From NCBI GenBank assembly GCA_951812745.1, contig OX638327.1, forward strand, positions 1,101,914 to 1,165,913: a stretch of 64,000 nt of DNA, read 5' to 3'. A program made the translations under genes and the position numbers. This document shows positions 43,981 to 52,384 of this stretch, piece by piece. Position 1 is the stretch's first letter. Every line of letters begins with the position of its first letter. Origin of the DNA: an uncultured Nitrospirales bacterium. Its GTDB lineage: Bacteria; Nitrospirota; Nitrospiria; Nitrospirales; UBA8639. The notes under the pieces are model-generated. The model was not told the origin of the DNA. It searched no databases and was given only the letters and a program-made list of their open reading frames with translations.

Positions 43981-44697
43981 TTACTGATGAAGCCCACATT
44001 CGGTTTTATCAAGAGTCTGCCATCGCCCGGATCGAGGATCGTCGCCCGGCTGAACGGGCGACGTGCAGTGGGTGCACCCGATGCTGGGATAGTGTTGGTC
44101 ATGGAGCACGTTGTAGGGCACGTCATGCGTTTTGATGTAGGTCCAGACCTGATCGTTGGTCCAAGCCGCCAGGGGATTGAACTTGACGAGATCGAACGCG
44201 GCATCCCATTCAATCAACCCTGTGGTTGCGCGCGTCGGTGACTGGTCGCGGCGAATGCCGGTCACCCATGCGGAATAGTTCTTCAAAATCTTGCGCAACG
44301 GATCGACTTTTCGAATCCTGCAGCACTGATCCGGTTGGCGGACCCACAACAGGTCTCCGAATTGCTTTGCTTGCTCCGCGGGCGTCAGAACCGGCACGAC
44401 GCGAATCACCTGCTCTTCCGAGACCTTGTACCGGTCGAACAGGCGGTCACGCACGGCGTGGGTTTCCGGAAAGAGAAAATCCGTGTCCAGATAAAAGAGC
44501 GAGGCTTCCGGATTGATGCGATGCATCATGTCCCAGAGCACCATGTCCTCCGCGCCGAAACTGCACGCCAACACCACCTTGGGGAAAAACCGTTCCAACG
44601 CATAGGCCAGGACTTCTTGAGGCAACTGATCCGCAAAGCGTTGGTTCAGTTCCTGAAGGGTCTCTGCTGAAAAATCTTCTTGCACGGTTTTCGTCAT
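43981..44697 (-). CDS. cysH: Adenylyl-sulfate (APS) reductase
   Basis: 238 residues. Reduces APS to sulfite with thioredoxin. The paired cysteines CC (QCCRIRK) and CTHC (SIGCTHCT) that bind a [4Fe-4S] cluster mark the APS-reducing type rather than the PAPS reductase. The C-terminal ECGLH carries the catalytic Cys. SFGAEDMVL replaces the PP-loop. Between it and the upstream sulfite reductase gene lies a 120-bp repeat element. Confidence 0.95.
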   Translation of the reverse strand: MTKTVQEDFSAETLQELNQRFADQLPQEVLAYALERFFPKVVLACSFGAEDMVLWDMMHRINPEASLFYLDTDFLFPETHAVRDRLFDRYKVSEEQVIRVVPVLTPAEQAKQFGDLLWVRQPDQCCRIRKVDPLRKILKNYSAWVTGIRRDQSPTRATTGLIEWDAAFDLVKFNPLAAWTNDQVWTYIKTHDVPYNVLHDQHYPSIGCTHCTSPVQPGDDPRSGRWQTLDKTECGLHQ

Positions 44698-44728
44698 CTA
44701 CGGCTCCTGCCTATGCGATGCAATCCTC

Positions 44729-44848
44729 AGGATGGTCAAAAAGGCCGTCCAGCGCGGCCGCAGCAAGCGAGGTGGCGAGGTGTACGTTTGAGTACGTTGA
44801 GCCTCCAAGCGCCGCGAGAACAAAGCTGGCGGGTTTTTTCACCATCCT
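44729..44848. repeat. 120-bp element with terminal inverted repeats inside the cys operon
   Basis: The ends AGGATGGTCAAAAAG (from 44729) and its near-complement TTTTTTCACCATCCT (to 44848) are inverted repeats. The middle is GC-rich, with GTACGTTTGAGTACGTTGAG. It has the form of a MITE or a large hairpin and, from memory, resembles an element common in Nitrospira intergenic regions. It lies three bases from the sulfite reductase stop. Confidence 0.7.
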
Positions 44849-44850
44849 AC

Positions 44851-47316
44851 CTAAGCCTCAACCTTCTCCACCAGCACTTTGAAATGTTGCTCATCAACTT
44901 CCAACGGGTCCTCGCCGAGTACCTTATGGCCGTCGTTGCGGAGACTCATGGGCACGTTCTTGATGGGCTCTCCGGCATCCAGCCAGACTTCCAGACGTTC
45001 ACCGTCGTCCATCATTTCGAGTTTCAACTTGGTCTTCACGTAATTCAGCGGGCACATGACCCCTCGAAGGTCGAGCACGGTCACGTCCTGGACAGGTTCG
45101 CTTTGCACTGCGGCCGGGGCCGGTTCGTTCTCGGCCGGGCTGTCTTCGGCGGTTCCGAGCTTGAGGTCCTGGTCGATGGATTCGGTCAGGTTCCGGCAGA
45201 CGTCCACAAACCCCTTGGCAAAGGCCATTTTTCGGCTCGTGAATTCAGCAGAATTGTCCTTGGTGCCCAGGTCGCTGACGGTCCCTGCCATGCCCCGATA
45301 CATTTCAGGTATGAGCCCGTTCTGCCGGGCGGCGAACTGATCGAATTCCGCCAACGTGTCGGCATCGGTGTTCGGATCGATGCCCTCGGTCACGAGCAGC
45401 GCCTTGGCTCCGGCCACCACGGCGCGATAGGCCTTGTTGATGGCCATGGCGTATTGATGTTTCTCGGCCAGGATCCGGGCCTGGTACAGTTCCTGCTCGG
45501 CTTCCAGGATCCGGTTGTCGATCATTTCGATGGCGCCGCCGGCACATTCACCCGGGCCGAGATCCTCAAGCGAGAATTCTTCTTCCGCTTCCCAGTCGAA
45601 GTAGTACGAGGGATCTTCGGCATAGGACGGTAGAATGGAATGCCCGATCAGTTCTTCCTTGAGCGCGGTCTTGCCCGCTCGCTTGACAAAGGCATGCAGG
45701 CCTTCGCCGTCCTGGCGATCCCGTCGATACACGTCGAGCAGGTGCGAGACCGCGGACGGGACGTTTTTGGCCGGGAGTTTGATCGTCATTTGTCCGACTT
45801 CCGCGGTGCCGTTGATCCGCCCTCCGAGATGCAATTCATACACCGGGGCGATGTGGTCGCCGACGCGTTTGCCGACCCCGTGCAGCCCGATGGTCGAGAT
45901 ATGATGTTGGGCGCACGAATTATGACACCCGCTGATATGGATCGTAGTCCCTTTCAAATCCTCGGGAACCTGTCCCGGCGGAAAGACTTCGGCCAAGGCG
46001 CGGGCGACGCCCTTGGATGAGGTGATCCCCAGACCGCAGGTATCGGTCCCCGGGCAGGCCACGATATCTTCGGTTTTGTTCGCGCCGGGTTGTCCCAACC
46101 CGTGGGCGTCCAATTCCTGGTAAAAGGCTTCCAACTGTCCATCGGGCACCCAGCGAATAATCAGATTCTGACCGATCGTGGTGCGAACGTTGCCATTGGA
46201 ATAGCATTCGGCCAGATCAGCCACCAGCAGCATTTGCTCGGCGGTGATGTCGCCGGTCGGCAGCCTCAGGACGGCCGCGGAAAATCCTTCCTGGCGTTGT
46301 TTCACCACGTTGGTGCGTCGCCACGTCGCGAACGACGAGGCCGGCGACGCATCAGGATGGCCGCCATTGCCGTTTCCGCCATTCTTCGCCGGCATGATCA
46401 GGGGAGCCGGGTCGGCATGCGGGAGAAGTTTCAACGGCGGATGCGCGGGCTTCGCGCCGAACATCTCTTCGTAGGCGGTTTCCCACCGGCGCCGGAATTC
46501 GTCGAATCCCAGTTTTTCGATCACGAACTTCATGCGGGCTTTGCTGCGGTTTTTGCGATTGCCGAGATTGTCGAAGACCTTGATGACGGCTTCGATGGAC
46601 GGAATCAGTTCCTCCATGGGCACGAATTCCCGGAGCAGATGCGCGATGCGCGGGGCCGCGCCCAACCCGCCTCCGACCACCATGCGGAATCCGATCGTGC
46701 CGTCCTCGGCCTTCTTCGCCAACAAGCCGACGTCGTGGATGGGCGTCATGGCGCAATCGTGATTGCAGCCCGAAAACGCAATCTTGAATTTGCGCGGCAG
46801 GCTCTGGTTCAGCGGGTTGCGCAACAGGTGTCGCGCCACGGTGTTCGCGTACGGGGTCACGTCAAAGACCTCACCCTGGCAGACACCGGCCAGGTGGCAG
46901 GCCGTGACGTTGCGGACCGTGTTGGCGCAGGCTTCACGCGTAGTGAGCCCGACTTCTTCGAGTTTACGCATGACCGTGCTGATCTGCGGCAAGGGCACGA
47001 AATGCAATTGAATGTCCTGCCGGGTCGTGACGTGGCCGACTCCCGTGGCATAGGTCTCGGCCAGTTCGGCGACGCGGCGCACTTGGTTGGCCGTCATCCC
47101 GCCAAAGGGAATCTTGATGCGCACCATTTGCACGTCCGCCTGCCGTTGGCCGTAGATGCCGTATTGCAACCGGAACGGTTTGAACAGGTCTCCGGAGACG
47201 TCGCCGGCCTGTAACCGTTTGACCTCGTCTTCAAACGTTTCGATTTCCTCCTGAATCTCTTGAGGAATGGGAATGGTATGAATTTCAGGAAACGTGGTGG
47301 AACGGCCCGTGTTCAT
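44851..47316 (-). CDS. Siroheme nitrite/sulfite reductase fused to TusA
   Basis: 821 residues. Two ferredoxin-type reductase halves (about 1-310 and 330-560), a helical linker, then a TusA sulfur-carrier domain (LDLRGVMCPLNYVKTKLK, Cys in the CP motif) near the C-terminus. Each half carries a full C-x5-C and C-x3-C set: TACHLAGVC with SGCNHDC, and ACPGTDTC with SGCHNSC. Usual enzymes have one. Operon partners make sulfite reduction to sulfide the likely reaction, with TusA perhaps taking the sulfur on; nitrite reduction cannot be excluded. Transcribed with the Rrf2 regulator. Confidence 0.85.
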   Translation of the reverse strand: MNTGRSTTFPEIHTIPIPQEIQEEIETFEDEVKRLQAGDVSGDLFKPFRLQYGIYGQRQADVQMVRIKIPFGGMTANQVRRVAELAETYATGVGHVTTRQDIQLHFVPLPQISTVMRKLEEVGLTTREACANTVRNVTACHLAGVCQGEVFDVTPYANTVARHLLRNPLNQSLPRKFKIAFSGCNHDCAMTPIHDVGLLAKKAEDGTIGFRMVVGGGLGAAPRIAHLLREFVPMEELIPSIEAVIKVFDNLGNRKNRSKARMKFVIEKLGFDEFRRRWETAYEEMFGAKPAHPPLKLLPHADPAPLIMPAKNGGNGNGGHPDASPASSFATWRRTNVVKQRQEGFSAAVLRLPTGDITAEQMLLVADLAECYSNGNVRTTIGQNLIIRWVPDGQLEAFYQELDAHGLGQPGANKTEDIVACPGTDTCGLGITSSKGVARALAEVFPPGQVPEDLKGTTIHISGCHNSCAQHHISTIGLHGVGKRVGDHIAPVYELHLGGRINGTAEVGQMTIKLPAKNVPSAVSHLLDVYRRDRQDGEGLHAFVKRAGKTALKEELIGHSILPSYAEDPSYYFDWEAEEEFSLEDLGPGECAGGAIEMIDNRILEAEQELYQARILAEKHQYAMAINKAYRAVVAGAKALLVTEGIDPNTDADTLAEFDQFAARQNGLIPEMYRGMAGTVSDLGTKDNSAEFTSRKMAFAKGFVDVCRNLTESIDQDLKLGTAEDSPAENEPAPAAVQSEPVQDVTVLDLRGVMCPLNYVKTKLKLEMMDDGERLEVWLDAGEPIKNVPMSLRNDGHKVLGEDPLEVDEQHFKVLVEKVEA

Positions 47317-47364
47317 GATGTGCCTCCGGATGAAATGGGGAATGTGCTCCCAATACCAGCAACG

Positions 47365-47820
47365 TTAAATGTGATACATCGGCGCTCGTTGTTGTTCGAG
47401 CTCCGTATATTGTTCGATCAGCGATTGCAGCGTGACCGCATTCAAAATTTCCCGCTCGGCCTGGTACACGCGATCCCAGAGCTTCGATAACAACGCCTCA
47501 CGATGGGGAGGCCGCAAGGCCTTCCCGTTCGTCCCGGCCTCCCGCGTGTCCGGCTCGGTTTGCCCGTTCATCGTTTCGACGATGGCGGCCAGGGACACTT
47601 CCGATGGGGGTTGCCGCAAGACGTATCCTCCTTGCGGACCCCTGATGCTGTCAACGATGCCGCCTTGCTTCAAGGCGTGCAGCACTTGCTCGATGAACCG
47701 CGGAGGGATGGTCTGCCGCCGGGCAATCGTCCTGGCTTGGACCGGTCCCTCACCGTATCGCAAGGCGAGATCCAGCGTCGCAAAAATCGCGTACGTCACT
47801 TTAAGCGGTATCTTGATCAT
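47365..47820 (-). CDS. Rrf2-family transcriptional regulator (CymR-like)
   Basis: 151 residues. Winged helix-turn-helix (VTYAIFATLDLALRYGEGPV, then RTIARRQTIPPRFIEQVLHALKQGGIVDSIRGPQGGY), the Rrf2 signature. It has no cysteine at all, so unlike IscR or NsrR it cannot bind an Fe-S cluster through Cys. That resembles CymR, which senses sulfur status through the CysK complex. It heads the sulfur assimilation operon and has an operator-like inverted repeat at its own promoter. Confidence 0.9.
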   Translation of the reverse strand: MIKIPLKVTYAIFATLDLALRYGEGPVQARTIARRQTIPPRFIEQVLHALKQGGIVDSIRGPQGGYVLRQPPSEVSLAAIVETMNGQTEPDTREAGTNGKALRPPHREALLSKLWDRVYQAEREILNAVTLQSLIEQYTELEQQRAPMYHI

Positions 47821-47823
47821 ATC

Positions 47824-47883
47824 AATTCATACGTTTCCGATAGGAATTGTATGAATTATAGAAATTCGTTCATATTATGTCAA
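47824..47883 (-). promoter_or_regulatory. Consensus promoter and operator of the sulfur assimilation operon
   Basis: On the minus strand, TTGACA (47878-47883), 17-base spacer and TATAAT (47855-47860), a perfect sigma70 match. A perfect 9-bp inverted repeat, AATTCATAC (47824-47832) and GTATGAATT (47849-47857), spans the -10 end, the start of transcription and the region up to the Rrf2 start codon. Binding there would block RNA polymerase, so autorepression by Rrf2 is likely. Confidence 0.85.
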
Positions 47884-47929
47884 TACCATTCTGCATAGAA
47901 CCCTCTCTCCCGGTGCCGTCCTCTTCGTG

Positions 47930-48300
47930 GTCATTCCGAACGCAGTGAGGAATCTGCAGTTTCTTTTTCTCTGCCATCCCCGACACTCCCTCTCCTGTCA
48001 TCCCCGACTTGATCGGGGATCCAGTGTCGTTCTCTTCGTAGTCCCGCCATGTCCCGGCGCCTTCGGGCGTGGCTGCGCCCCGGTCCCGACACCTCTTTGG
48101 GGGCGAGGACTGTCTGAGCGAAGCGAGTTCCGCAGCCCTAGAAATCGGGACTGGGGCAAAGGAACCCGGAGGGCCACGCACGGGCGCCAATGGTTTTGGG
48201 TCCTTTTGCCGAAACAAAAGGACCTCGGCGTGCGGGGGCGAAACCCCGCATGAAAAGAGAAAAAGCCCTAGATCCCCCTGCTGTCATTATTGAAGAAGCA
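47930..48300. repeat. Intergenic repeat mosaic
   Basis: No gene supported. The segment has a GTCATCCCCGACTTGATCGG-type repeat (47997-48028), a CGCAGTGAGGAATCTGC fragment, and a perfect 10-bp hairpin GGTCCTTTTG/CAAAAGGACC (48199-48224). Open frames here give the repeat-derived peptides (for example SERSEFRSPRNRDWGKG) often mis-annotated as proteins. Confidence 0.7.
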
Positions 48301-48327
48301 ACATGTCGTTCCGTCCTGTCGGACCGT

Positions 48328-49182
48328 TCAATTCCCGACGGTCACGCAAGGCCTGATCTTCTCCAGAGTTTTCTTCCCGATGCCCGGAATCTTGAGCAGA
48401 TCTTCCACGGAATGATAGGGCCTGCCGGCGGCGATTTTGGCAGCTTTAACCGGGCCTATGCCATGGAGTTGTTGGAGTTGCTCGGTCGATGCGGAGTTCA
48501 GATCGATGGGCTTGTCACAGGTGGTTCGCTTTGGGTTCAACTTCTTCCTGAATGCTTTCTTTTCCCGGTCTCTTTCCCGCTGGCGTTTGTGCATCTTGGA
48601 GAGGAGAAGCGGGTCGGTTTCTCCCCATATCCCGGCACGCTTCAACATGGCAATCGAACGCATGTCCTGGAGTTCCTCGAGCACGGTCTCGCTCGGCGTG
48701 CCGTTAGGGTCCGGTCGGGTTTTGCCGTGTATTCTGGCCAAGCCCTGCTCCACGAGGAGATGACCGAGGTCGCGGCCGTCGTGGGTTTCGATAAAGGCGT
48801 AGTAGCGTCCCGTGGCCGAACGTCCGGGGGCGAAGGCGTAACCGGTATGAATGGTAAAGGGCCGGGCCAGGACCCGTTTGACGTACGCGGCTGCCTGTTT
48901 GCCGAAGCGCACAACGGCGGCGGGGTCTTCGAGGCCGAAATGGTATTGTTGTTCGCGGATTCTTTCCAATTCGGCATCGGTGCCGGCGGTGGTTTCCAGG
49001 CAATCCACGTAGTAGAGCCGCAGGTGCAGTTCCTTGCCGTTGGCCTTGACTTTGAAACTGTCCCCGTCGTTCAGGCCGGCCTCGATCAGCGTCGCGTTCC
49101 CGATGGTCTCAAGCTCGGCAGCCGGAAGGGCCGTTGCCAGACAGCATGAGAGGAACAGGGCGGGAAACAGGTATTTCTTCAT
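48328..49182 (-). CDS. Secreted thermonuclease-like protein with ComEA-type HhH domain
   Basis: 284 residues from ATG 49182. Signal peptide ([20 protein letters not shown]), then a staphylococcal-nuclease fold ([50 protein letters not shown]), then a helix-hairpin-helix DNA-binding domain of ComEA type ([35 protein letters not shown]). Some SNase catalytic Arg/Glu positions appear changed. A periplasmic DNA-binding nuclease that could act in DNA uptake or degradation together with the LigE-type ligase. Confidence 0.8.
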   Translation of the reverse strand: MKKYLFPALFLSCCLATALPAAELETIGNATLIEAGLNDGDSFKVKANGKELHLRLYYVDCLETTAGTDAELERIREQQYHFGLEDPAAVVRFGKQAAAYVKRVLARPFTIHTGYAFAPGRSATGRYYAFIETHDGRDLGHLLVEQGLARIHGKTRPDPNGTPSETVLEELQDMRSIAMLKRAGIWGETDPLLLSKMHKRQRERDREKKAFRKKLNPKRTTCDKPIDLNSASTEQLQQLHGIGPVKAAKIAAGRPYHSVEDLLKIPGIGKKTLEKIRPCVTVGN

Positions 49183-49299
49183 GACGATCGTGTCGTAGCC
49201 GGACGATTCATCTGTCTCTTGTGCGAGAGAGTCACAATGATGATGTGACTCAAACACATACCGCATCTGTAGAGAAATATCCAGAATTGGAGCAGTGGT

Positions 49300-50463
49300 T
49301 CAGGGGGCAATGGCCTGGATTCCCAATGTTTGTAATCGGGCGAAGAGGTTGCGGTCACCGCCCGTGATGGAGATTGGCGAGGCGGCGAATTCCCGTCGAT
49401 GCGGATAGTCTCTCCGGAGTTGGTCGAATGCCTGGGGACGCAATGGTTCGGAAACGGCGAGCACGTCCTGCATCCGCGCATGGTCTCCCGGGAGGTCGTA
49501 AAGGGTCGTGATAATTTCATGGGCTAGGGTCTGGAAATCCTTGCCGGTGGCGTCAAACGCGACGCGGGGCACAGTCCCTGGTGCGGCGGTCAGGGGGTGA
49601 TCCAAGGGAGGCGCCCAAGCCGGCTCGATTCCCCAAAAGCGACAGCAGGCGTGATACAGCATCACCGTGGCCTTGATCTTTCCGTCGGAAGAATAGCCGG
49701 CAATATGTGGTGTGCCGAGCGTCACGTGGTTCAGGAGATCCCAGTTGATGGCAGGTTCCCCTTCCCATACGTCCATGATGGCTCCTCCTATCGTCTCTCG
49801 GGTCAGGGCCTTAAGCAAAGCAGCATTATCCACGACTTCTCCGCGTGCGGTATTGATCAGAATGGACGATGGCGCCATGCGGGCGAGTTCATCCGGTCCG
49901 ATCAAATGAAGCGTTGCGTCGGGTCCGTCGAACGTCAGGGGAACGTGAAGGGTCACGACGTCGGCTTGGAGGGTTTCAGCGAGTGGCCGGTATCGTCCTT
50001 CGCCGGTTGCCCGTGCCAATGGCGGATCATGCAGGACCGTCCGCATTCCCAACGCGGGGGCCTTGGCCGCCACGAGGCTACCGATTCTGCCGGCACCGAT
50101 GATCCCCAGGGTTTTTCCGTCGAGGACGAGGCCCTTGGCGTGGGCCGTCACGAGCAGGGCCGTCAGCACGTACTCCGCCACGGCGTTCGCATTGCACCCG
50201 AGGGCTGCGGCAAACCCGATGTTGCGAGCGGCCAGATACTCCAGGTCGATATGCTCGACGCCGGTGGTCGCCGTTCCCACGAATTGCACGTTGGTGCCGG
50301 TCAACAGCGTGGCATCGACTTTGGTGACGGACCGGACGATGAGCACATGGGTGTCCCACAGCGCCTCGCGGGTCATGGCTCGTCCCGGGAGCAGGGTCAC
50401 GGTGCCGAGATACGAAAACGCGTCCCGGGCAAACGGAATCTCTTCATCGACCACGAATTGCAC
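49300..50463 (-). CDS. pdxB: Erythronate-4-phosphate dehydrogenase
   Basis: 387 residues. D-2-hydroxyacid dehydrogenase family. NAD site GIIGAGRIGSLVAA, catalytic Arg in NTARGEVVD, Glu in WEGEPAIN and His in TPHIAGYS. The N-terminal start VDEEIPFARDAF and the C-terminal PdxB dimerisation domain identify it. It oxidises erythronate-4-phosphate in pyridoxal phosphate synthesis. Divergent from the peroxiredoxin gene. Confidence 0.9.
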   Translation of the reverse strand: MQFVVDEEIPFARDAFSYLGTVTLLPGRAMTREALWDTHVLIVRSVTKVDATLLTGTNVQFVGTATTGVEHIDLEYLAARNIGFAAALGCNANAVAEYVLTALLVTAHAKGLVLDGKTLGIIGAGRIGSLVAAKAPALGMRTVLHDPPLARATGEGRYRPLAETLQADVVTLHVPLTFDGPDATLHLIGPDELARMAPSSILINTARGEVVDNAALLKALTRETIGGAIMDVWEGEPAINWDLLNHVTLGTPHIAGYSSDGKIKATVMLYHACCRFWGIEPAWAPPLDHPLTAAPGTVPRVAFDATGKDFQTLAHEIITTLYDLPGDHARMQDVLAVSEPLRPQAFDQLRRDYPHRREFAASPISITGGDRNLFARLQTLGIQAIAP

Positions 50464-50617
50464 GTCTATCTCACCATGATGGGATTAGCTCTTTTCTTTT
50501 AGCTCTGGTATATCATAAAATTTCATTATTGGTCGGGGACGAAGGTACGCTGGTGAAAATCCGGGTGCCTGAATGATTGTTACAAATACATGAAGCGACG
50601 AGGGAGGGGGAGAAGTA

Positions 50618-51220
50618 ATGGCCCAGAACACCAAGGCAACGAAAAAGCCGACGCCAGCCGGAGGAACGAAAAAGACCGCCACAAAGAAAGCTGCTACGCC
50701 GACCAAAGCGAAAACGACCAAAGCCGTCAAGTCCGGCCCCGGCCCCTCAACCAGGGAGTTGAAAATAGGACAGAAGGCTCCGGCCTTTGCCTTGCCGAAT
50801 CAGGACGGCAAAATCATGCGGCTCTCCGATTTCAAGGGGAAGAAGGTCGTGCTGTATTTTTATCCCAAAGACGATACGCCGGGTTGCACCAAAGAGTCCT
50901 GCGCCTTTCGTGACGGTTTGGATGAAATTCATGCCAGCGGTGCCGTGGTGCTGGGCATCAGCGGAGATTCCGTGGACTCGCACAAAAAGTTTGTGAAAAA
51001 GTTCAATCTCAATTTCCCCCTGCTCAGCGATGAAAAGAAAACCGCGTTGCAGGCCTACGGCGTGTGGAAAGAAAAATCGCTGTACGGCCGAAAATACATG
51101 GGAATCGAACGCACGACGTTCATCATCGATGAACAGGGCAAACTCGACGATATCTTCCCGAAGGTCAAAGTGGACGGCCACTTGGAGGAGGTCCTGGCCG
51201 AACTCGACGTCATGCCCTAA
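50618..51220 (+). CDS. PrxQ/Bcp peroxiredoxin with histone-like N-terminal tail
   Basis: 200 residues. The last 150 are a PrxQ (Bcp) peroxiredoxin: YFYPKDDTPGCTKESC with peroxidatic and resolving Cys five residues apart. The first 45 are a low-complexity Lys/Ala/Thr/Pro tail (TKKTATKKAATPTKAKTTK), like histone H1 or AlgP tails, with no signal peptide features. GGGAGGGGGAG lies before ATG 50618. The tail suggests binding to DNA, placing the peroxidase on the nucleoid. Confidence 0.9.
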   Translation: MAQNTKATKKPTPAGGTKKTATKKAATPTKAKTTKAVKSGPGPSTRELKIGQKAPAFALPNQDGKIMRLSDFKGKKVVLYFYPKDDTPGCTKESCAFRDGLDEIHASGAVVLGISGDSVDSHKKFVKKFNLNFPLLSDEKKTALQAYGVWKEKSLYGRKYMGIERTTFIIDEQGKLDDIFPKVKVDGHLEEVLAELDVMP

Positions 51221-51264
51221 GCTTGGGTGCAGGGTACATCCTGACCATACACATTGAGGCGGAC

Positions 51265-51459
51265 ATGCGCACCAATATCGAGATTGACTCCCACTTGATG
51301 ACACAGGCTTTGAAGGCGGGCGGCTTCAAGACAAAAGAGGCCGCCGTGGAGGAAGGGCTGCGACTGCTCGTGCGAACGCAGGCACAGGGCCGACTCCGCG
51401 GGCTGCGCGGAAAAGTGCGCTGGGAGGGCACGCTCGAAGAGATGCGGCGCGACCGGTGA
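51265..51459 (+). CDS. vapB: VapB-type antitoxin, orphaned
   Basis: 64 residues. RTNIEIDSHLMTQALKAGGFKTKEAAVEEGLRLL is a VapB ribbon-helix-helix/Phd-like N-terminus, followed by RLRGLRGKVRWEG, the usual toxin-binding tail. It overlaps the next frame by four bases (GTGA), the normal layout of vapBC, but the toxin is cut after 15 residues. The ORF from 51223 is unnecessarily long. Confidence 0.8.
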   Translation: MRTNIEIDSHLMTQALKAGGFKTKEAAVEEGLRLLVRTQAQGRLRGLRGKVRWEGTLEEMRRDR

Positions 51460-51554
51460 TTGTGGGCGATTCTTCCGTCTGGATCGACTATTTCAAATCA
51501 GCCAAGCAGCCGTTCGATCGCGGTCAAGGGATAGAACAGGCGTTTCCCCGCTAG
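51456..51554 (+). pseudogene. VapC toxin, N-terminal stub
   Basis: GTG 51456 starts VIVGDSSVWIDYFKSA, the N-terminal strand of a PIN-domain VapC with its first catalytic Asp. From about 51498 the sequence is instead the reverse complement of the TacT-like gene's 3' end, and the frame stops at 51554. A deletion or insertion has replaced about 110 residues of the toxin. Confidence 0.8.
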
Positions 51555-51992
51555 CCGGATAAAGCCGAACCGTTCATAGAACGCCCTGGCTTCCTCATTC
51601 TTTGCATCCACGACGATCGCGTAGACTGCGAGCGACTCACTCGCCCGGACCACCCTGCGGAACGCATCCGCCAGGAGTGCCGAGCCCAAGCCTTGGTCTG
51701 CCCAGCGTCGATCCACCGCCAGCCGTCCGATCAAAGCCACCGGCACCGGATAGTGGGGCAGACGTCTCACGTCGTCAGGCGGCAATATCGCACGTTCGAT
51801 GCTCCCCGCGCTGAGAGCATAAAACCCCGCGACTTCCCTGCTTTTTTCAGGGAGAGCGACAAATACCCGCGCCACCTTGCGCCTCGTATCCTGGGACGCC
51901 TGGAAGCGGATGTACCGGTCAAGCGCCTCGGAGCCGCAACAGAACCGCGAACGGTCATGCGGCTGCGCGAGTGCCTCTATGGTGAAGGTCAC
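51498..51992 (-). CDS. TacT-like GNAT acetyltransferase toxin
   Basis: 164 residues. GNAT acetyltransferase of the TacT/AtaT type that acetylates aminoacyl-tRNA. Visible are the CCGSEALDRYIR start, the acetyl-CoA site DRRWADQGLGSALLADAFRR and Tyr in AFYERFGF. Preceded by a DUF1778 antitoxin with an ATGA overlap. Its last codons abut the broken vapC gene, which marks a recombination border. Confidence 0.9.
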   Translation of the reverse strand: MTFTIEALAQPHDRSRFCCGSEALDRYIRFQASQDTRRKVARVFVALPEKSREVAGFYALSAGSIERAILPPDDVRRLPHYPVPVALIGRLAVDRRWADQGLGSALLADAFRRVVRASESLAVYAIVVDAKNEEARAFYERFGFIRLAGKRLFYPLTAIERLLG

Positions 51993-52282
51993 TCCCCGAC
52001 CGTCTTCGTGACGAGACGTTTGTGGGCCGTGAACGCCCTGCGGAGTGAGGCGTTCGGTTTGGGAGGATTAACGAGGGCGTCGAGAAACCGGTCCCAATCT
52101 CGCTGGCTTATTGCGAATCGTTCGCGTTTGGAGATGAGGCGATCGGCGGCTTCGAGCGCGTTGTTGACGACGAAAGCCGATACCGTCGTGTTCGCCAGTG
52201 CCGCCGCACGCTCCAGCATGTGCTTCGCCACAGGATCAATGCGAACCTGCACTCGTTCGGTTTTGGTTTGCTGGTCAGCCAT
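51989..52282 (-). CDS. TacA-like DUF1778 antitoxin
   Basis: 97 residues from ATG 52282. Ribbon-helix-helix N-terminus (KTERVQVRIDPVAKHMLERAAALANTTVSAFV) and a C-terminal toxin-wrapping tail, typical of DUF1778 antitoxins. Overlaps the toxin start by four bases. Normally the complex represses its own promoter. Confidence 0.9.
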   Translation of the reverse strand: MADQQTKTERVQVRIDPVAKHMLERAAALANTTVSAFVVNNALEAADRLISKRERFAISQRDWDRFLDALVNPPKPNASLRRAFTAHKRLVTKTVGE

Positions 52283-52384
52283 CAGTAGTTCTCTTGCTGC
52301 CAATGTAAGCCAAACTAGCTCACACGTCAAGTCAAGACAAGAAGGCGAAACATGTTTTGCCCTTCGCGTTCACTCCCGGCTTTC

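Noticed and set aside
47927..48293. Small open frames of 74-108 codons upstream of the Rrf2 gene
   Set aside because: Their peptides are translations of widespread intergenic repeats and have no coding support.
50485..50730. 81-codon antisense frame with hydrophobic segments overlapping the peroxiredoxin start
   Set aside because: It is the reverse complement of the Lys/Ala-rich tail, which automatically yields Phe/Val/Ala-rich sequence.
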